Below, piece by piece: positions 43,301 to 55,560 of a stretch of DNA of 64,000 nt (position 1 is its first letter; each line of letters starts with the position of its first letter). Both the position numbers and the translations under genes were made by a program. Source of the DNA: Agarophyton chilense (Eukaryota; Rhodophyta; Florideophyceae; Gracilariales; Gracilariaceae); the NCBI GenBank assembly GCA_030374765.1, contig JARGXX010000092.1, positions 372,001-436,000 of the forward strand. The letters run 5' to 3'. The notes under the pieces were generated by a model that had not been told where the DNA came from, ran no database searches, and saw only the letters and a list, made by a program, of their open reading frames with translations.

Positions 43301-45296
43301 ATGGTACTTTTCCATTGGTCGCGCGCCATGCAGAACTGGCCATATAAGTACGTCGGATATGGCGTTCCCCCTCCGGACTTTATCGCTTCCGTCGGTCGCC
43401 CTATTGACTACTCGGTGGACCAGCCAGTGGGCAGCGGCATCATGGATTTGAACAACCAAGCAGGGAGCTCCTCGGGATGACAGGTGGCCTACGAGCATCC
43501 CGGGGACCGCTATGACCATACCATCGAACGGAATTCGCGGGCAGTGCGTCATGCCATTTTGCGGTCCTCTTTGAAAGAATACCAGCGGTTCTGTCATATG
43601 TATCTCGAAGCCCGAAGGTTTGCCAGGATACCCGATTTCCAGAGCGACAACAAAAACGCGCGCAGCGTCTCGTGGTATAACCGATGGTTGCATTTGTCCT
43701 GTGGATCCGCGTTCGGCGACGCGATGTCGTACACTCGTCCAAGCGGATATGCCGTACGTCCGCTGCGAGGAAGAATCCGACTACCAGTTCAGGGTAAACA
43801 AACTCTTTTCTGACCTATACTCCGACTTCATCTCACCTCATGTGCGCTTTGCTCCGGCTGGTCACAACCTCTTGGCACTCATGTGCTTCCGGCCTCCGTA
43901 GGACCACTTATTCTGGATGTCTAACCGGATCTATTGGAACGAGAAGCACGAGCCCGAGGGTCGTTTGCATCAATCCTTGGCGTTCTTCTTTTGTTGGAAC
44001 CAAGTGAAGTTTCACGACATGAGCGCCGACAAACGCATTCCGTTGTACCTTTCCCTGCCCCCGGAGGATGAGAACCAATGGGCCGTGTATTGGCGTGTCT
44101 CGCCGCTCCTTTTGGTTCCCACGCCGTCCGTGGTGGCGTACCACTCGTCCCAACACATGGACGCTGACCATGACCGAAGGTCGTGGCTGTCCTGGCAGGT
44201 CCTCTTTGTCGATTTCGGCGTGATGTCCCTTATGGCCTTTCTGGATACTGCGAAATACGGAATCCAGGGTGATGTCCATTCGGAGGATTCAAGGGTGTGG
44301 TATGATGGGAACATACCCGGTCTTCGAGGTCGCCTAATCCCGCTCCGGGATATCATGATCCGTTTCCTAAGGAACCTGTGCATACAAAACATCGTCCGTG
44401 AGACCCAGTTCGACGTCGAAGAGACCGAGGCTCTTTTGGATGATGTCCTACAAGTGGAGTGTGGCAAGACTCCCGGGTTTCTTTGGTATGAATGGGATAT
44501 CGACTCATTCACGCCGATTCCGCTGCATGTGCAGGGTCGGAACGACGCCCGTGCCTATCCCTCCAAGCCCTTGAGAAATCAACCATCGGACATTCCCAGG
44601 CGTCATGTGCCCGACTATTTTCCGAAGGCCATTGGTTTCGATCCTCTTTGCTTCGAGCCTGATGTGGGAGCCGCGCCATTGGTTCCTGCTGGTATGTCCG
44701 ACAGAGAATCCTTTCGTAAAGATCCCTTCTTCTTACCCGTGGAGGGAGTTCATCGTCCGGTTGAGTCCGCCATTGTATTTCCGACCAGTTCTACTGATTC
44801 AGCTCCTCCGGGCGCTGCTCCTCAGGATGAGCTCTCGTACGAGCCGCCTGTCGCCCAAATGAATATTTTTCCTGGCGAGGTTACTGTCGAAACCGAAAGT
44901 CCTGTAAGCGAGGCACTTGCTCAAACGTCCACAGGGGTCGTCAACATCGCTTTGTCCTCTCCGTTGGGCCACGTTCCTGCTTCGGTCACTGCAGCAGCCG
45001 CGGATCTCCGTCACGTCTGCCGTACCGTTGGTATCAAGGCCTCGGTGGACATTGAGACAGTCCTGAGGGAAGCATGCTCCTGGGCGCATCGCTCGGCTCG
45101 CTACGCCGCGGTTGCCCAACAGGGTCAACATCTAAAGAACTCCATGGTCAATATCCTGCAGCAGAATGCGCAGGCGATGTTCCAGAGAGTTACTGCTGAC
45201 TTGGATGTTCGATATGGTCTCAATTTGAGTGACCGGGAGGTTTTTGATGGTGACAATAGTTCCTCAGGAGAATTCCCGCCGAAGAAGCGTGCTTGA
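43301..45296 (+). pseudogene. Antisense accessory ORF of element E
   Basis: A plus-strand frame of about 665 codons opposite to pol, lying between the end of pol (45593) and the 3' LTR. From the ATG at 43301 it is broken by TGA at 43478-43480, one frameshift near 43740 and TAG at 43899-43901. The last 459 codons (43917-45296) are intact. I do not recognise a domain. Visible features: an aromatic-rich N half (SLAFFFCWNQVKFHDM), a Pro-rich acidic middle, an Ala-rich helical C part (about residues 350-440 of the last block), and a basic end, PPKKRA. The length and preserved frame argue for former coding function. The order of motifs loosely matches the antisense ORF of element C. Confidence 0.6.
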
Positions 45297-45592
45297 CTCG
45301 CTGGGACCGGTTTGGATGGTCCAGTTGGCTCCTCGAGTAACCCTGATCCCGGTTTCGCTCCTGCAGGTCCCAATGAGGACCATGGAGTTACTCGTGCGCC
45401 GCCCCAGTGAGTCCTGTTGGTGTTCGAAGCGCTTCGGCGAACCTTGAGGTCATACGGAGGGCTGTTAAGCCTCTGTTAGTTACTCGAGTAAGATAAATAA
45501 AGTAGTGCTTGTGCTTTCCCAAGGTCTTTCTTGTATCTCAAATGTGCGTGCCCCGGGACGGCGTCCCATTTTCAGAGCGTCCCGGGTCTTCC

Positions 45593-48500
45593 TCAGGTGT
45601 TTCCGAAGGACTGAATTTGTTCTCTGATGCGGGAGCTACGACGAACCGTCATGTTCCGGCGAACCGTCATGTTCCGGCGAACCGTCGTGCTCCGGCAAGC
45701 CGTCGTGTCAAGAGGCGGTTTTGGAGGCGTTTTGGGATTATTCGAGCCAATGGTTGGACTATTTGTACCAATGTTTTCCCCCTCCTGAAGGCCGCGCTCC
45801 GAGTGGCTGATTCTGCGCCAATAGCGGGCGATAGAATTAGCCCGAATGGTTTGAGGCTCTTGCCAAGTATCTTCCTCAGGTGTGTAGTCGAACCAACGGA
45901 CGCGATAGCGCATACTTTTATCTTCTCCCACACCGGCGGGGATGATGCGCTCAATCAAATATTCCGGTTGGTGCTCATCCTCGGGAAGGAGAGTGTGGTC
46001 CAGAGGGGCAAATCCATCGGAGTCGGTTGGGAGTGATGGGTCATAGTCGTTGGAATTAACCATCGTGTCCGTGGGGCTAGTCGAGTCTTCGGGAACTGCC
46101 TTAGGGGGTGTGGAGAATTGATCGTCGACCTGAGGTCGTGGTGCTTCCGTTGGGCCAGAGGGCTGGGACTTTGGTGGTCCGGAGGAACTGGGAACTCGTG
46201 TCACGCGGTCAATAGATACGGTGTCCTGTAGGCCGTCAATGAGTAACGTGATGGTGTGTTCATTGGCCTTAAGGACTTTGTATGGTCCCGTAGAGCGGGG
46301 TAAGAGCTTCCGTGTAGTGTCCTAGAGTTCTTCACTGTTCTTTGGTGGCCGGTCCAGGTAAACAAGGTCTCCTTCCCAAAGGTCGGCGTGTTCCAAACGG
46401 CTTTGTCGAAATTGAACTCGTAGCGCCGTTGGGCTTTGGTTAGTACAGTTCTAGCCGATTGGAGAATGCGGTCAATGCGTCGGCGCGAGTAGCCCTCCGC
46501 CTGGGTAGGAGTCATCCCTTCGGTTATATCCTGGGGTATGATAGACTCCTGAAAGTCCACAGCTATCGGCGGCGGCGCTCCCGTTAGCGTTAAGTTGAAA
46601 GGGGTTGTCCCTGTGGAAGCGTGCACCTGCGTGTTGTAGGCAGAAACCAGTGGCTCAACGTGTTCGTCCCAGTCCAATTGGTGCTCCGAAACCTAGTGCG
46701 CCAATCGGTCCAGAAGGGTGCAAAGCTTTCCGCTTGGCCATTGGTTTGCGGATGGTACGCCGTGGTGCTCACATGTTTGATACCTAAGGTAGCACAGACA
46801 TGCGAGAAGAATTTGGATACAAACTGGCTGCCGTTATCCGTAAGGAGATACATCGGCATGCCATATAGATATACCAATTGAGACAAGAAGGCCATGTCGA
46901 AATCCGTGGCCGTTGTCTTTCCTAAGGGTAGGGCTCGGGTAAGTTTGGTAAACCTATCAGTTATAACCAAAACAAACCGTTTCCCACGAGACGACTTAGG
47001 CAAAGGCCCAAGTATATCCATTGCGACAAATTCCATTGGAACTGCGGCGGGGAAGAGCTTCAGTTTGGCCTGATGGGTGTCGCGAGACCCTCGGATCTGT
47101 GCGCACGATGCACAGTTCCGTGCGGGTTGCCATCGGTCCTGCGCCATTAGAGGCCAGTAGTAGACCTTCCTTAGGGTCTGGTACATTCGTCGGCCTCCAG
47201 GGTTACCAGCCAAGCGAGGGAAATGGGCGAGGTATAGGAATCGCGCCCTTTGCGAAGTTGGTATTACCCGTTGGAGTGCGCCATCCAGCGGTGAGCGGCG
47301 ACATAGTAGTCCAAATCGGTCAAAGTCGAACATGCATCTGGGGTTCTTACCAATTGGACTTTTTCCTTGCTCTACTCGTCTTCGACCTGCGCCTGTAGAA
47401 GTTCCTCAATAATTATAGGAAGGAGTTCCTTTTCCTCCGGGGCTATTGCGTTAACCTGAGGTGATGCCGAATTGGGCGGTACTGTTTCCCAGTGCAATAG
47501 GTATACTTCGTTCTCCTTTACCTCAGGATCCTCCGATACCACCTTACCCATAAGGTCATCTGTTTCCGTATTGTTCTGAGGTCTATCGTCTGTAAAGGGG
47601 GTAGGAATTAGGTCGTCCATGGAGTGTCATCAGTTCCGTCGGTAGTGATTCGCGACATGGCATCTGCTGCCTGTTGCTTGATGCCTGGCCTATAGATTAG
47701 CTCGTAGTCATATTCTGACAGCCTGAGGCGCCACCTCGGGAGGCGACTCGATGCATCGGTCATATTGAGTAGCCAGCGGAGTGAGTCATGGCCGGTCCTA
47801 ATGGTAAATCTGGTTCCCTCGAGGTACGGACGGAATGTGAATACGGACCATACGATGACTGGGCATTCCTTTTCGGTCGTAATGTAGTTACGCTCCGCGC
47901 TGGTGAGCGTTCTGCTCCAGTAGCCAATAGCTCGATAGTCCTTCGGTGACTCCTGTTCCTGTAGCGGTGCACATCCCACTTGGACATCAGAAGCATCTGT
48001 GTCCAGGACGAAAGGCCTATTGGGCTTTGGTAAAGCCAATATGGGTGGGTTCAGCAATTCGTCCTTCAGGGTCTGAAATACTTCGTACTGGTCGTCCGTA
48101 AGGGCTTCTAACTCCGAAGGTGTTCCCTTCTTCAGCATCGCGTTTAGACGGGCCGAGATCTTATAAAACCCTTGGACGAACCGTCGATAAACGTTGCACA
48201 AGCCTACGAAGGATCGTAGTTCCGTGTGGGTCCTAGTAGGCTTAGCCTGGCGAATCGTTTTCGTTGTCTGTGTGGCCACCTTTAGCTTTCCTGGGAGGAC
48301 GACGTGACCGAGATAGTCCACAGAGGCCTGGAAGAAAGAGCATTTGTGGAGCTTCAGTGTTACTCCAGCGTCCTGTAGAATTGTTAGCACCTTCTTCACG
48401 TGGCGAAAGTGTTCCTTTACGGTCCGTGAGAAGATCATAACGTCATCGAAATAGACCAGGGCGAACTTCCATTTGACTCTGGACATTATAATGTCAATTA

Positions 48501-49915
48501 CCCGTTGGAAAGTGGCTGGTGCATTCTTCAAACCAAAGGGCATGCGAGAAAATCTGAACAGACGTTCATGGGTGTTAAAGGTAGTCAGCGCTCTCCGGTC
48601 TTCGGCCAAACGTATTTGCCAATATCCCGAGTTAGCGTCCAGTGTGGTAAATACGACAGCTTCGCCTAAGGAATCCGGACAGTCGTCCATGCGGGGTATC
48701 GGGCATGAGTCCCTCCTGGTTACTGCGTTCAGCTTCCTGTAGTCGACACAGAACCTGACGGAGCCATCTTTCTTCGCCACGAGGACAAGGGGACTTGCCC
48801 ATTCGGATTGGTTTGGAGGCGCCGGCTCTATGACTTGAGCTTTGCGCATCTTGTCCATCTGGTCGGCGACTATTTCCCTACCTTTAAGGCCGGTACGGTA
48901 TGGGTGCTGGAACTGTGGTCTAGCGTCATCCTGAAGGTCAATGCGGTGTTTAGTGCCTCTGATTGTGCCCAATCTACCTGACCACATGGACTGGTATTCC
49001 CTGAGGAGATCAAGTACCTGGGGCCTATAGGATTCGAATTTTTCGCCAATGGCGACCGTCCCCTCCCAAGAGTCGAAGTCCTCGTCGTGAGTTGGCGTCG
49101 CAAGGTTATCCATTTGGGCCTCCATAATGGCCACGGGCGCGGGTGGAGTGATACCAGTCACTGTACTTTTAGGTAACCGCACTGGTTGATCTCAGAAGTT
49201 GCTGATTGTGACCAAGAAGGACCTGTTGGGGTGGGTGTCCATTACTTCATTGGCTATCAAGGTAAGGTGCTCCAGAACTGTTTTCGGGTGGTTCTGAATC
49301 GTTACGAGACCTGAGACCTGGGAATGCACCGATACAGCGATTTGGGTCATCGGCGGTATCGTTATGGCCTTTGACAGGCGAAACTTATTGGACTTCATGT
49401 TTTCGGAGATAACCGCCCGTTTGCGGGTAGCTTCTGGCCCCGGGGTTGAACCAGTTATAGAAATGGAAGGTGCGCGATAAAACGCGACTTTTGTAAAGCC
49501 TGGATAAATGGCCTCAATGTATCGGTCGATAAAGGAGGTCCCTAGGATTGCCTCGGCGCTTAAGTTAGGACATACGAGAAACCACGTGCAAACTGTGAAT
49601 TATCCTACCTAGAGGTAAAGTGGTACTATATCTTTAATGTCTTTTGGTCTACGTTATGCATTGGTAATCCTTGAGTTCTTCCTTGCCGGAACGAAGTCTT
49701 TCCAACCTAGTGGGAGCAGCTTAGGATGAACCAAGTTGGGACCAGCGCCTGTGTCCAATACAGCTGTGGTCACTCGAGAGTTGTTGGAACGAAGTGCTAC
49801 GGTTACTCGAACTTTATAGTTCTCTTTCCTGAAGATACAGACGGGGTCGTTACTGTGTTCCAATTGTGGTTCATCCAGAGTGGTTCATTGTGGGTGGTTC
49901 GTATTGGGAGGTGAG
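45593..49915 (-). pseudogene. pol of element E with chromodomain
   Basis: Protease VLDTGAGPN at about 49745. Reverse transcriptase and RNase H sit in a 524-codon intact block (49182-47608, YFDDVMIFS near 48445), joined in frame to upstream protease sequence except for TGA at 49192-49194. A frameshift at about 47615 and others follow. Integrase (ARNCASC, MDILGPLP, LTDNGSQF, HPQTNGQAE) is at 47333-46590. The C-terminal ORF 46204-45593 carries a chromodomain: EYLIERIIPAG, then MRYRVRWFDYTPEEDTWQEP, then ARYWRR. Its 3' end includes an 18-bp tandem repeat encoding TVRRNM-type units at 45646-45715. The chromodomain would direct integration to marked chromatin in known chromoviruses. Confidence 0.85.
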
Positions 49916-49991
49916 GAGCTCTTTGGCTCATGACCGTCCACTTGGTTGAGGCAGGGGCTTCAAGAGGGAGGATTTGCCTCGGGTCGTCCCT

Positions 49992-52207
49992 CTAGGAGTT
50001 TTTCGATGGGGTTTTCGTTTCTTCCTGAGAATAGAGTTTTTCCACGCGGTCGTCCGTAGGATCTACAATGGCGTGGACCTGTGGGGTTTTGATCGGAGTA
50101 TGCGGAGGCGTGGCATAGCGTGAGCTTCCAGGGGTCCCTGTGGCTCGTTGCTGTGCCCTGTGATACATTCCTTCGGATCTTCGCACCCGGTAATTCTCTT
50201 CCCTTAGGGCTAGGAGGGTTTTTCGTGCGTCCTCAGGCATATACCTCGTACAGTCACAAGGTTGGGTCAGTTACAGGCAGAGGAAGCAAGCCCTTGGGGA
50301 GCGAACAAAAATGTCCTTGCGGGGCGGAAAGGGAGAATACCTGGGTATGGGTGGTCCAGTGGTCGCTGTAGTTCCCTGGGAGGTATATGATGGGGGCCCG
50401 GACGGAGGAGCATTGAAATTGACAGCGAGGACATCTCTTGAATCGGCGTGAATGAGTGAAGCATCCATGTCCGACTCCGTGGAGCTAACAAAATGGGCTT
50501 AGTTTGGTCTACGCAATGGAGTTGCGTATCCTCTGGTTAAATCGGCGTTGCGCCCAGAAGTCCTGTAGGTTTTGACATAACCCTCGGCGTAGGTAACGAG
50601 CCTTCGGAAGGAGTATTGCGGGTTTTCCTTGTGGTAATCGCGCACATGTGTCCGAGTGGCAGGGAGCAATCCCGTGATGAAGTGAAGTTTAAGCCGTCCT
50701 TCGGAGAACACGTTTCCACATCGGTAGGCCTTCTCCATAGGTCGTCCGCGAAAGCCGATTCGGTCATGTTGGAGCTCTGCCTAAAGGATATCACTTCCTG
50801 GTGGGCGTCCATTATGACGTCATTAACGGCGTAAGTTTTCAAGAGGTAATGAACAACCTGAGGGTGTGCCCTGAGGATCTCACCGTCTTGAGCATCCACG
50901 AGGTCAGTTGTGCCAGATATCTTCGAAACAACTCGGTCACGCGCCTATCCTGTAAGGAAGAATTGGAAAAGGTACAGAGCAGGGCCCTCGTGGACACCGT
51001 TCTGATCGCAAGCTGTACGGAACAAACTGAGAAACCTAAAGACAGCAATGGGATCGGAACCCGAGAACTTGTCCGTAATGGTTAGTTGCATCCTTTTGGC
51101 CCACCTGGCGACTTTTCGAGCCACCGAACCCGAATATTTCGCGGACCTGTCGGCCAGCCGGTAATTCCGGTAGTCTAGAACCTTAAGGAAAAGTTCGTTT
51201 GTTGTTGTGAGTAGTCTGACCCCTCGAACAGCAGCCTCATCCATTTCCGAGTCGGTCGTTTCGGTTGAGGCCGATTCGGAATCACTCGTGTCCGAATGGT
51301 CTCTTCTCTTACATCTTCTGTTCTTCTTTCTCCTACGGTTGCTTCTTTTCTTCTTTCCAGCGCAGTAGGGACCTAAAGTATCGATCTCTCTATCTGATCC
51401 GATGGAGCCCTGAGGTCGCTGTACCTCGTATAATCCTTCGGGTGGGGCAAGCGGTCTCTCTTCTAGACGCGGAGCTTCTCTTCTGCTCCTCGCTTGTCCC
51501 TACCTTGGATTCTACTGATGGGCAACCTGTCTCTCATCTGGACGTGGAGCTTCTCTTCTGCTCCTAGATTGTCCCACCATGGGGTTTTCCTGATGGTATT
51601 CCCGGCGAGGGGCGGATAATTCCGCCGCTCCTGGGGGCTCGGTAGGGGGTTGCAATATGGAGACCGGATGGTTAATTTGTGGTGGGGAGGTCCTAGGGAC
51701 CAAATTGCCTGCCTGGAGGGTGACAGCTCCTTGAACGACCTGTAGGAGGGAGTCTATGAATAAGTCAGACTCCAATACCTTAGGGACGATTCGCGCGATC
51801 AGAAAATCTATATGGTCAGCGATCGCCGTAGCAAGTTGCACGTTCATAATGGAATCCACGTGAATTGAGAAGAGCTCACGGATACGGGGCTAGAGAAGGG
51901 CGGCAAGACCTGCGGGCAGGTTTTCTCGAATTCCTTCGGTCTGGTGAGTTTCTCCTTGAGGTGTCCCTGGCCTAGAGGTGGCCGTGGTGAGGTGTTCTCG
52001 TAAACGCGCTGCCACCGTGGGTTCTCGGCGAATCCTTTCAGGGTTATCCAGTGTGTTCAGTACTTCTTGCGGCCGGCTCCTTGTGCTCCTGCGGTCGCTA
52101 GCGGTATCAACCTGAGGGTCACGCGACATCGCCGGCGTTGTAGTCGCACTTCGTCCTGCCGTAGGAGTCCTATGGTCGGGTCGGTTGGGTGTGTTTCCTG
52201 CATCCAT
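49992..52207 (-). pseudogene. gag of element E
   Basis: Likely start ATG at 52207 (MDAGNTPNRPDHRT). A TAG at 51890-51892 interrupts, after which the same frame continues (IARIVPKVLESDLFIDSLLQ). The core resembling gag of element B is at 51244-50945 (SDPIAVFRFLSLFRTACDQN). A zinc knuckle is reduced to CFLC plus CDC near 50270, with a stop inside. Two copies of the RSRREAPR-type motif occur at about 51470-51560. Confidence 0.75.
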
Positions 52208-52311
52208 AATGGCGGTTCCTTCTGTACTTCTGGTCCGTTGGGGAATTAAACCAAAGGTTAGAATCCGGATAATTCTTCGTTCCAGTGGTCCGCTCAAGTA
52301 TCCCTTGAGGT

Positions 52312-52329
52312 TTCTAAGTCGGGAGACCA
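52312..52329 (-). promoter_or_regulatory. tRNA primer-binding site of element E
   Basis: Minus strand TGGTCTCCCGACTTAGAA, 3 nt from the LTR end and identical to the site in element B. Confidence 0.75.
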
Positions 52330-52332
52330 AAA

Positions 52333-52779
52333 TGTAACGCAGTGACGAGTTAAGTCAGTGCACGGGTCTCGACCGGTGGTAGCGTGGTAGAGCGGGTCCT
52401 AAGGTTCGAATCCTTGACGGCGGCACTCCCAGAATAATTGGTGCAATGGGCTTGCTTTTACTGCGTAGTCCTACAGGTTAAATCTACGGAAACGATGGCT
52501 TGAAGACCAAAGGGTGGAACTATTATACCAAAGGGGGTTATTAAGTATCCTAATGGTGCCTACCGTACTCTAAGGGAGAAGCGTCACTCGAGCCAAGTAA
52601 ATAGTACTGGCGAGGAGCTGAGATCTCCCTGGCACTGTATTGTCAATCTATTACACTAATTATATCAAAATATTTATCTACATGAGTCCACCTCAGGTCG
52701 ACCTGTACACGTGTCACGTGCAAGATCCTTTAGGTCCCGGTGGCTTACCGGGTTCAATCGGTATTATCGCTCCTTCACA
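52333..52779 (-). repeat. 5' LTR of element E
   Basis: 447 bp with TGT...ACA ends on the minus strand, colinear with the other two family copies. It joins the truncated end of copia G directly. Confidence 0.82.
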
Positions 52780-52823
52780 AAAACGTTGTGGATTACCATG
52801 TTCCTCTCTCTTCAGACGTAAGT

Positions 52824-54166
52824 TTATTCCAGTGAGTAGTGCAAAATTCGAAGGAGCTTCTGTACTGACACTGTTGTCTTGGCATCTTTGATGGTTCGGT
52901 ACTCCTCCATTATCGCCGCTTTCCAGAAGGGCCCCTCTGGAGAGGCATGTGCCCCCTTGAGGGAAGGCTCATCTGAGGTGCTAATAGTCCTTGGCATTGC
53001 AGGGGTAGCTCTTGATCGCAGATTGTAACGATGTGAAGACGTCTTCTCAGGTTCGAGAGGTTCTGCAACATTCTCGCTTTCATCATCGTACTTGGTTCCA
53101 TCATATGTTGACGGATGCTTTGGATAGTGGGTTAGGTTGCTCAGTCCATCTTCAATTTCATCATCGTCACTTCTTACTTCCTCTTCGATTGAATGATCTT
53201 CAGATCCTTTATAATCATCTTCGAGTGAGCCGCTCTCTTCTGAATGTTCTGTAGACGATTCCTCGCTGTCACAAACTGTAGGAAGAACCACTGTTGGTTC
53301 CGAGGGTTTTGAGCCTTTTGATGGTTGCACAGCACTCAGTCCAGGAAATTCAGTCTCAAAGAAGCGTACATGTTTCGAGAAAAGAGTCCCTGAGTCTGTG
53401 AGAATCTTATAGATACCACCCCCTCTATGTCCCAGATTGATTCCGGGAAGCATCCCGGTTTCCATTTTCTTCAGTTTCTTCTTTGTTGGTTGAACCAAAA
53501 CACGACATCCGAATGGTCTAAGATGTTTTTTGTACGGCGCAGGGGTGTTAAACATGAGTTCATATGGACATCTACCGGTAGTACTGTGTGGCACTGCGTT
53601 TCTCGAGTCACCAACGTGTTTTGAGGCATACGACCAGAACTGGAGTGGGATCATTGCTTCAGAGAGGCAAGTGCGGGCCAGCTCTAGAATAACTCCCTGT
53701 GTTCTTTCCACCAGTCCGTTTGAGGCTGGTGTGCACGCAGTTGGAGCCTGAAATGAAACACCTAGTTTAAGCAACTTTTCTTTTGCTTTGATGAACTCCT
53801 TTCCGCCGTCGGTGTGTAATGTTGTTACTTTGTGTTCCGATTGGCGTTCAAGCCAGATCATGAAATCTTCAACGACCTTCGACGCTTCCCCTTTAGTTCT
53901 GATCAGTTGCGCATATGCCAATCGAGGGAACTTGCTACCACAGTGCAGAAATAATTGAAGTGATCCCAAGACATGGGCTTCACTTTTCCTACGACATCCG
54001 AGTGCAGTGTCCCGGGTTTCGTAGCTTTGGTGGGACTTCCACTGTTGAAGCGTCTGTATTTTCCTGTGGCACAAGGCCTACAGTTCATCTTTGGAGTCTT
54101 TGTCTCAGGTAGAACTCCGTTTCGAATAATCTTCCTTATCGTTTCTTCTGGTGCAGCATGTGCCAA
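52824..54166 (-). pseudogene. Integrase region of copia element G
   Basis: A pre-integrase and integrase start (MNCRPCATGKYRRF, then LHSDVVGKVK) at 54166-53903 is separated by a frameshift from a 416-codon frame (54074-52824). This frame has TLHTDGGKEF and TPASNGLVERTQ, the second and third DDE regions of copia integrase. An acidic Ser/Glu/Asp-rich linker and a Ty1/copia-type basic motif (RYNLRSRATP) follow before truncation in the reverse transcriptase. Confidence 0.8.
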
Positions 54167-54367
54167 ACGCCAATGCCAAAGCCTTTCCAGTTCATTCCCA
54201 AGTCCTTTGTTCGAATATTACAGAGTTTCTATTCTTTCCAGATTGACTTCTTCATCATCTTCCGAGCCATCTCCATTTCCATACACTTCAAGTACTGGTC
54301 CTTGGTGATTAAATTCAGAATCTTCTGAATTAGAGTTTGCATCATGTAAGGTCTCATCATTAAAATA

Positions 54368-55303
54368 CTAGGACTCATCAGCGCTCTCGGATGTTGATTC
54401 TGGTTCAGCATGTTGCAGTACTGCTGCCATTATTGCTTTGTCAAAGGCGCTGTTATATGTTCTAGAAGATGGCTTGCCTACGTAAAATAGACCGTCCTCA
54501 TCCCTTTGCGCAGTGCCGATTGGTCGAAAGTTTTCCCTTCTATCCTGTACAATAGCCTGATCCTTTGTGAACAGCACAACAAAGTCCTTATCGGTTAGCG
54601 CTGGAACAGAAAGCAGGTCCATTGCCAACTCTTGAGAGCACAGAGTCTCACTAAGGTGCACCTCTGTCGTCGTTCTGTCAGCTGTCCACTTTACTCTTTG
54701 TGTCCCCTTGGTATCAGCATGAACTATGGAGTTGTCTCCTAGTGCAATTGGTATCGAACAGTTCTAGATGTCAAACAAGGAGCCTTTGTTTGGAGTCATG
54801 TGTGATGAGGTTCCCGATTCTAGCATCATGACAGGGCTTTCAATTCTTCTTGGAATAGTTCGTGCCGGTGCAGCTCGAGTTGGGGATCTTTTGGGAGGCT
54901 TGTCTTTAGAACTTTTCCTGGAAGCATGCCTACCCATTGGATTCCTTTTTGGTTCCTCTGACGGCTCATATTCATCTAAACCACCATGCAAATTGTTTTG
55001 TGGATTTTTAAGATTTAACCAACATTTCCTTGTAGTATGCCCCGTCTTGTTGCAGAGATGGCAGTAGGGCTTCATGTAGTGAGCCCGTTCAACGCGTTTG
55101 TGTTTGGATCGGATTGCTTGCTGTTCTTCTAGTAGTCTCGCAGTCACTGTCTCCCACGTAGCCGTCCTATCGGAGAGTGTAATCAGCGCTGCTGTGATTA
55201 AAATCAGCTCTTCCGCATCCGTGGACGCAATAAGAATTGCAATGAAAAGCTCCATGGGTAGACTGGTGTTCACAGCATCAAGATTTTCCAGAATGCCTTC
55301 CAT
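54368..55303 (-). pseudogene. gag and protease region of copia element G
   Basis: The frame 55303-54764 has the gag end with zinc knuckle CHLCNKTGHTTRKC (about 55055) and a protease start LESGTSSHMTPNKG, where the usual catalytic Asp context (D-S/T-G) reads ESG. The frame 54661-54368 holds the region between protease and integrase (LLSVPALTDKDFVVLF). Confidence 0.7.
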
Positions 55304-55560
55304 TCGATCTATATGTTTTCAAATGTCCTGCTTCACTGTAAAGTAAATCATCGATATTGGCTCCGGCATCTTTTCTGTCCGAGATGCTACTTTCTTCGAA
55401 TCATATCTCTCACTGACCTTCTGTAGCATACGGTACGAATTGCCAACATCTTTCCGAACAACTCGTATCGCTTCGTTTGAAAGAGCGGACACGATTCTTC
55501 TGCTTGCCTTCTTCTGATGTGACGTGAAATTTGACTTTCATTCTACTGTATCAGAAGAAT

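Larger units (their letters stand above)
42454..52779 (-). mobile_element. Ty3/gypsy element E, full length and decayed
   Basis: Two LTRs (42454-42899 and 52333-52779) bound a minus-strand gag, pol with chromodomain, and a plus-strand ORF next to the 3' LTR. Total about 10.3 kb. The bases outside the two LTRs (attct on the left, aaaac on the right) do not form a target-site duplication, and the two flanks belong to different old elements, so the site was rearranged after or during insertion. Confidence 0.85.
52780..55560 (-). mobile_element. Copia element G, truncated
   Basis: Minus-strand gag, protease remnant, integrase and the very beginning of reverse transcriptase (GPFWKAAIMEEYRTIKDAKT). 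The rest of pol is missing at the junction with element E. LTRs were not found. Low similarity to copia D and K indicates another lineage. Confidence 0.78.

Noticed and set aside
44012-44512. 166-codon minus-strand frame in element E
   Set aside because: It is the shadow of the 459-codon plus-strand block.
52365-52426. Functional tRNA gene
   Set aside because: The anticodon arm is absent and the acceptor stem is incomplete, so it is only tRNA-like.
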